Assembly (NCBI GenBank): GCA_022495005.1
Contig: JAGYXB010001076.1
Location: 124,001 to 188,000 of the forward strand
Length of the DNA stretch: 64,000 nt
Direction of reading: 5' to 3'
From: Rhyacophila brunnea
Taxonomy: Eukaryota; Arthropoda; Insecta; Trichoptera; Rhyacophilidae
The notes beneath the pieces were generated by a model. That model ran no database searches and was not told the origin of the DNA. It saw nothing but the letters and a program-made list of their open reading frames with translations. Position numbers and translations under genes: made by a program. Position 1 is the stretch's first letter; each line of letters opens with the position of its first letter. Positions 59,540 to 64,000 of this stretch are shown here, one piece after another.

Positions 59540-60390
59540 ATCTCCCGAGTTACAACATAGCGCCCTTGCAGCTCACGATCCGCCTTCGGCAATTTTTCAT
59601 GACTTTCACACATTTCAGGCTCTATCGTTAAGCCTTTCAAGAGTTTGTAGATTGTTCGTATAGACACTTCCTTTCGCATAAGCCCACAAAAAGAAATCCA
59701 ACGGTGTCAAGTCGCATGATCTTGATGGGCAATTGAAATTGCTGTCTTGAAATTAAACGGCCATCGAACTTTTCTCGCAATAAAACCAGTATTTCCTGAG
59801 CTGGATGTAGCCCTATTCTGTTGAAACCACATGTTTTCCAAATCGAAATCTTCTAATTTCGATCACAAAAAGTCAATAATCATTTGCCTGTAGCGAACGT
59901 CATTAACGCCACGTCTCAGACCAAAAACAGTAACTGTTGGAAGAATGTAACAGCCTCAGTTGAATCGGCTGTTATGGGTGTTTTTGCACCCAAATATGGC
60001 AGTTTTGCTTATTAATATACCTATTAAGATGAAAATTTGCTTCATCACTGAATTTACTTGAAAACCTGCTCTTTCAAGACTCAATCGGCGAATCTGTGAT
60101 GCTGCTCATGGTTTTTTGGCTTTAGTTATTGCGTGAGTTGGATCTTACATGTGTGTAGGTGAAAGTCTTTCTGCAAAATTCGTCATAAAGGGCCGTATGA
60201 GGGGCCAAGTCACTGATCTTCTTGGAATTGACATTTCTAGCTCTTTCGCATGAATGGGCTCGATGAACAGGTGATCCGAAACACTACCGGTTTCTTCAAA
60301 ATTTTTAATCAGCTTCTGAATACAGTCTTCAGTTGGGCAATGATTTCTATCGAATGATGACCTTAATTTTCGCAGTACAACCATCAAAGA
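59540..60390 (-). pseudogene. decayed Tc1/mariner-superfamily transposase
   Basis: On the minus strand, 60387 to 60145 reads an N-terminal helix-turn-helix-like region (VVLRKLRSSFDRNHCPTED, KLIKNFEETGSVSD). Further on come FSDEANFHLNRYINKQN (first catalytic Asp), a WFQQN segment where an Asp is expected, and LTPLDFFLWAYAKGSVYTNN (third motif). Several stops and frame changes separate these. It is a dead copy of a family unrelated to the mariner at 21806. Confidence 0.8.
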
Positions 60391-60739
60391 TTTGTTATTA
60401 TCGTAGTATTATTATACGATTTTTATGCATTCGAAACGATTCATTGTGTTGGTTTGTAAACTTTCAACTGACAATACAGTACTCTCTCAGATACATTTCA
60501 TCACTGTCACAACACCGTTGTATATTAAGCAAACACATTTGTCCTTAGTTTCAATAGTACCCAGTCTTCTTCACAATCACTGCTCAATTGATACATTCAT
60601 TGTTTTTTACTCATTTTGGGGTAAAATATTTTTGATAAAAAATCAACTGCAGCGACGACACGTAATGTGGTGCAACACTAAAATTTAGACAGAACGGCGT
60701 TGCCAGCAAGAAAAATACGCACCTAATTCCACAATAATT

Positions 60740-60975
60740 TTTTTTTTTTTTTTTCCGACCATGTCCGATCCTAATAGGATCATATGGGCCTCCACAGAGT
60801 AGAGGTTTGTATTGACAAATTTTGTTTTTTACGAGAAATGGATGTCAGCCACTTGCTCAACCTATTAGGTCCATACCCTGACTCACACACAAATTGAAAA
60901 ACAATATGTGTACTTGCCAGACCCAGGATTCGAACCCGAGACCCACGGCGTGATAGTCCAACGCTCAAGCCGCGT
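60740..60975 (-). mobile_element. tRNA-derived SINE
   Basis: On the minus strand, a tRNA-like head with GGGTTCGAATCCTGG (box B) at about 60925-60940 is followed by a non-tRNA body containing GTGGCTGACATCCATTTC. It ends with an A-run (T17 on the plus strand, about 60739-60756). The body matches the SINE remnant at the left breakpoint of the kleisin tandem array. Confidence 0.8.
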
Positions 60976-61622
60976 ATAATAATATTATGTAACCTTCACT
61001 CACTGACAGTGGAATTAAAACTTATTCGTAAAATAACAATAATATGGTTATTCTGTTGCGATTTCAATAAAATTTATTTTCAAATAAATGTTATTTAATA
61101 CTTTATAAAGTTTTTGCTTCTACCTGCCATCTTTGACCAGACATTATATTATTTTGTATACACGTTTTTTTGTGATTGTTCATCTAAATAATGATATAAA
61201 AATGGACTAAAGGTTAGGTACCTCACCTCCTCAGGCTAATGAATATACAACTTTTGTGTCTTCTTTTTCCAGATATGACAATTCTGATAATCAAATTCTG
61301 ACGACTCTAAAGTGGAAAATTTGATAAAGAAGCTAAATGAGACATGAGTGGCCAAAGCGACCATTCCTAACCGCCCGCCTGTCTGATATGTACACATCTC
61401 TGATGCCCGTCTCACACAGCGTGCGAGACAAGCCGTGCGACAGAGTCATCTAGACGGCTGTATCTGTCTATCATTATTTTCCATTATTAAACTAACTTGT
61501 TATTTTTGTACTGTGGTTAATATTTACGAGCAATATTTGTAAAGCTAATAATAAGCATATTGCTTGCGATAATACAAGTTAAATAAAAGATATACTTACA
61601 AATAAAATAAAATTAAATACAA
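60976..61622. other. OGT intron up to the repeated block
   Basis: No exon found, in particular none of the next OGT TPR exons. AT-rich, nothing else recognised. Confidence 0.45.
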
Positions 61623-64000
61623 TTTTTAATAGGTATTATTAAAATTTTATTAGTAATCATCTTGTCCATACCTAATCATCACCGTAGCCTATGTGTCCGA
61701 TTTTTAGCCCATATTTCAATATTTTTAAAAATTTAAACTTCTTCAGGTCTGCAAAAGAAATAATATTTTTTATCAGAACACTCGTAATATATAATTCAAG
61801 TTCTCGGTTTGTTGTAGACATACAGATGATCGATTTGAATAGTGAATTGGTTATCAGTGTTATCACCATTCCTAAAGCTAAACTATACAACATAAGTACA
61901 TAATTAAATAATATGATAATTATATGGTTGAGGTTATAATTTTACAAATGGATGTGCGGTGTTATCGACATGGGCTAACACTAAATAACGCCAATAACGA
62001 AAACTGATAAGTCCACCATTCAATATTAGTGGGAAATCACACATGTGCCGAATATGCATAGGTATGTTTACTAGCTAATTAACCCATATATGCAATAAGT
62101 TGGGTGTGTCAACATATTTTATGTTTATATCACTTTTAATTTAATAATTGGTTTCTGTAAATCTTTAGATTTTCAAATATTTCACATAGAATACGGAGGG
62201 AGGTATTTCTTGTTAGATTTTGCCTAATTGAGTTGAATTCGAGTGCTTAAAGTCAGACAACGTTATCTACAAAAAAGTTTTTTTTTTTTTTTTGAGATAA
62301 CGTTATTTTACATTTATGGCTACATGATAGTCAAACAACGTTATGTCAATCTTTTCTAATTTCTTATTAAATCGTCAGTAAAGTTTAACGCTAACTACAT
62401 AAGTTACCCTTGTTTTCATATTTTTTTAAAACTATCCCTATAAATTTTAACATCATCATAAGCAAGATAAATGTACAATACACAATAAATTATAAAATAT
62501 TAACATTATGTTTTAAATAAACATATCCCTTGTTGAGTTACAAGAATCTAAAATAACGATTTTTGGCTCTCCTGTAAAGTTGCACTTTTGTAGATAGTGT
62601 TGTTTGACACTAAGCCCTCGAATTGACAAAAGATGAAATCTACAATGAATCAGGGGAATCAGTGCAACAAGTTAGAAAGAATTGTGGTGATTATTCATAT
62701 AAGCTGCGCCCACTTTAACAAATCTCCACCCGGTGCAAAGGGTGGAGGTAGGCTGTTAAGATCTGACATAAATAGTGCACACTAAACTTTGTCAAACATA
62801 CTTATTTGTTTTCATTGACCTGAGGAATACAAATTGACCGTCTGCAAATTGGTCAGTTTTTACAATAAAATTAAACCTTGCTTAAACGAAACCATCATAA
62901 TATAGATTGTTTATTTCTGTGTTGATAGTAATTGACGTCATAGATTATAAGACACACATTGAATTCAGTGACACCAAAATTGGAAAAAAAATACTAAAAT
63001 TTAAGTCAAAAACACGTCACAAGTATATTTGTTTTTACTGATTTGGAAGGGAGCTAAAAATTACCGGTATCTAACTGACAAAATGCTTTTTTTGGATATG
63101 AGTTCAGCATAATATCTGTTTTTGCTTAAAATATGCAAAAACCCATAATCCATACGCTCCTGTCAAGAATCTCGGTAACCGACTTGCAATAAAATCATAC
63201 TTACGCAGGATGACGAAAAAGAGCCTGGTGGCGACTTGTTTCTTGGACAGACCGTAGGCCGGGTTGAATTCTCTCTCGACGATATCTTCCAATCTGAGCG
63301 GATGAACGCCGTCCTCCTTGGCTCTCATAACCATCATCAAGATCTTGGCCGGACTCCACAACTCTCTGAATGATACAAATTTAAGGACATTTTAGTGAAA
63401 TAATATGTAAAATCGCAGGGTTTCAGACAATTTATACAGTAGCAAACGTCTAATAAATAAAACAAGATTTATCAAATGTTAGTACACTCCCAATTATCCG
63501 TGCACGAACAACGATATAATAGCTCATTAGAAAATCATTAAAATATGCGCTGCAAACAAACCAAAATCGCAGATTTTCTTAATACATAATGAGTATTAAA
63601 CATGTTAAAATATTTGTCTGCATTAAAAATGTATTAGGTATTATGTAATACCATACTTAGTTGGGATTACCCATATTTTTGTTTATCCGTGCCGCCTCTC
63701 CCCACCATTAGCTCGGATAATCGGGAGTCTACTGTACATAAATATATACTGTTACCAATAGTTAAATGTGATTACAATACCAGACGAATGTGTCAATGCA
63801 AACGTTTGATGTTTTTAATTAACTATTTCTTTTATTCAACGAGTAATTCACAAGATTTAAGAATGTACTATTCTAATTATTGAACATACATAATTTTGAA
63901 AAACACTTCTGAGAAAATATATTATAACCAATAGAAAAAATCCTAAGAGAAGAATGCTGATGAGCAGGTATTTAAAAAAAAGGCCAATAGTTAAAATATG
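61623..64000. repeat. near-identical copy of window bases 1-2378
   Basis: Collinear at a constant offset of 61622 with no indel. The only difference I saw is C at 791 versus T at 62413. It includes the MITE (62236-62624) and the kleisin C-terminal exon (63205-63365). Both edges of the match are cut by the window. Confidence 0.97.
63205..63365 (-). CDS. second copy of the alpha-kleisin C-terminal exon
   Basis: Same sequence, splice sites and phase as 1583-1743. It sits downstream of the interrupted OGT gene. If real, it implies another kleisin gene copy to the right. If not, it marks an assembly duplication. Confidence 0.75.

Noticed and set aside
61260..61330. A further OGT exon after TTTTTCCAG near 61272
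   Set aside because: The downstream reading does not match the expected TPR sequence and soon meets stops.

Overview
The window is nuclear DNA of an animal, most likely a sap-feeding insect of the aphid type. It is very AT-rich, its genes are split by canonical GT-AG introns, and it is full of small foldback elements, RTE-like LINEs, internally deleted hAT elements and mariners. Species assignment is inference. No prokaryotic features are present.

Two genes share the window head to head. On the minus strand (about 37.7 kb down to the left edge) is a split gene for an alpha-kleisin cohesin subunit. It looks closer to meiotic REC8 than to mitotic RAD21. I reconstructed it from short exons with matching splice phases. 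It runs from N-terminal-domain exons at 37.3-37.7 kb to a C-terminal winged-helix exon at 1583-1743, and the last exon(s) lie off the left edge. On the plus strand (from about 38.3 kb) are the first exons of O-GlcNAc transferase (OGT, super sex combs). These encode the beginning of the TPR superhelix, and the rest of the gene is not found before the right edge.

The middle of the kleisin gene is the striking part. A segment carrying three coding exons (a, b, c) is present three times in tandem: unit 1 at 11656-21217, unit 2 at 21218-29716, unit 3 at 29717-36120. Both junctions are the same SINE/LINE fusion. The copies differ in a 39-bp (13-codon) repeat inside exon b (4, 4 and 1 copies), a 36-bp gain in exon c of unit 2, and a 36-bp difference in exon a of unit 3. 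Splice phases show that only one cassette can be read at a time without a frameshift. A mariner sits only in unit 2 and a 2.4-kb terminal-inverted-repeat transposon only in unit 1. The other units preserve their empty target sites.

The 16.3-kb OGT intron at 41962-58222 holds an antisense RTE-like LINE with an intact 994-codon ORF, and three hAT-type elements placed end to end, each separated by the same 8-bp target duplication. Finally, 61623-64000 repeats 1-2378 with only one base difference seen. This implies a 61.6-kb tandem duplication or an assembly artefact.
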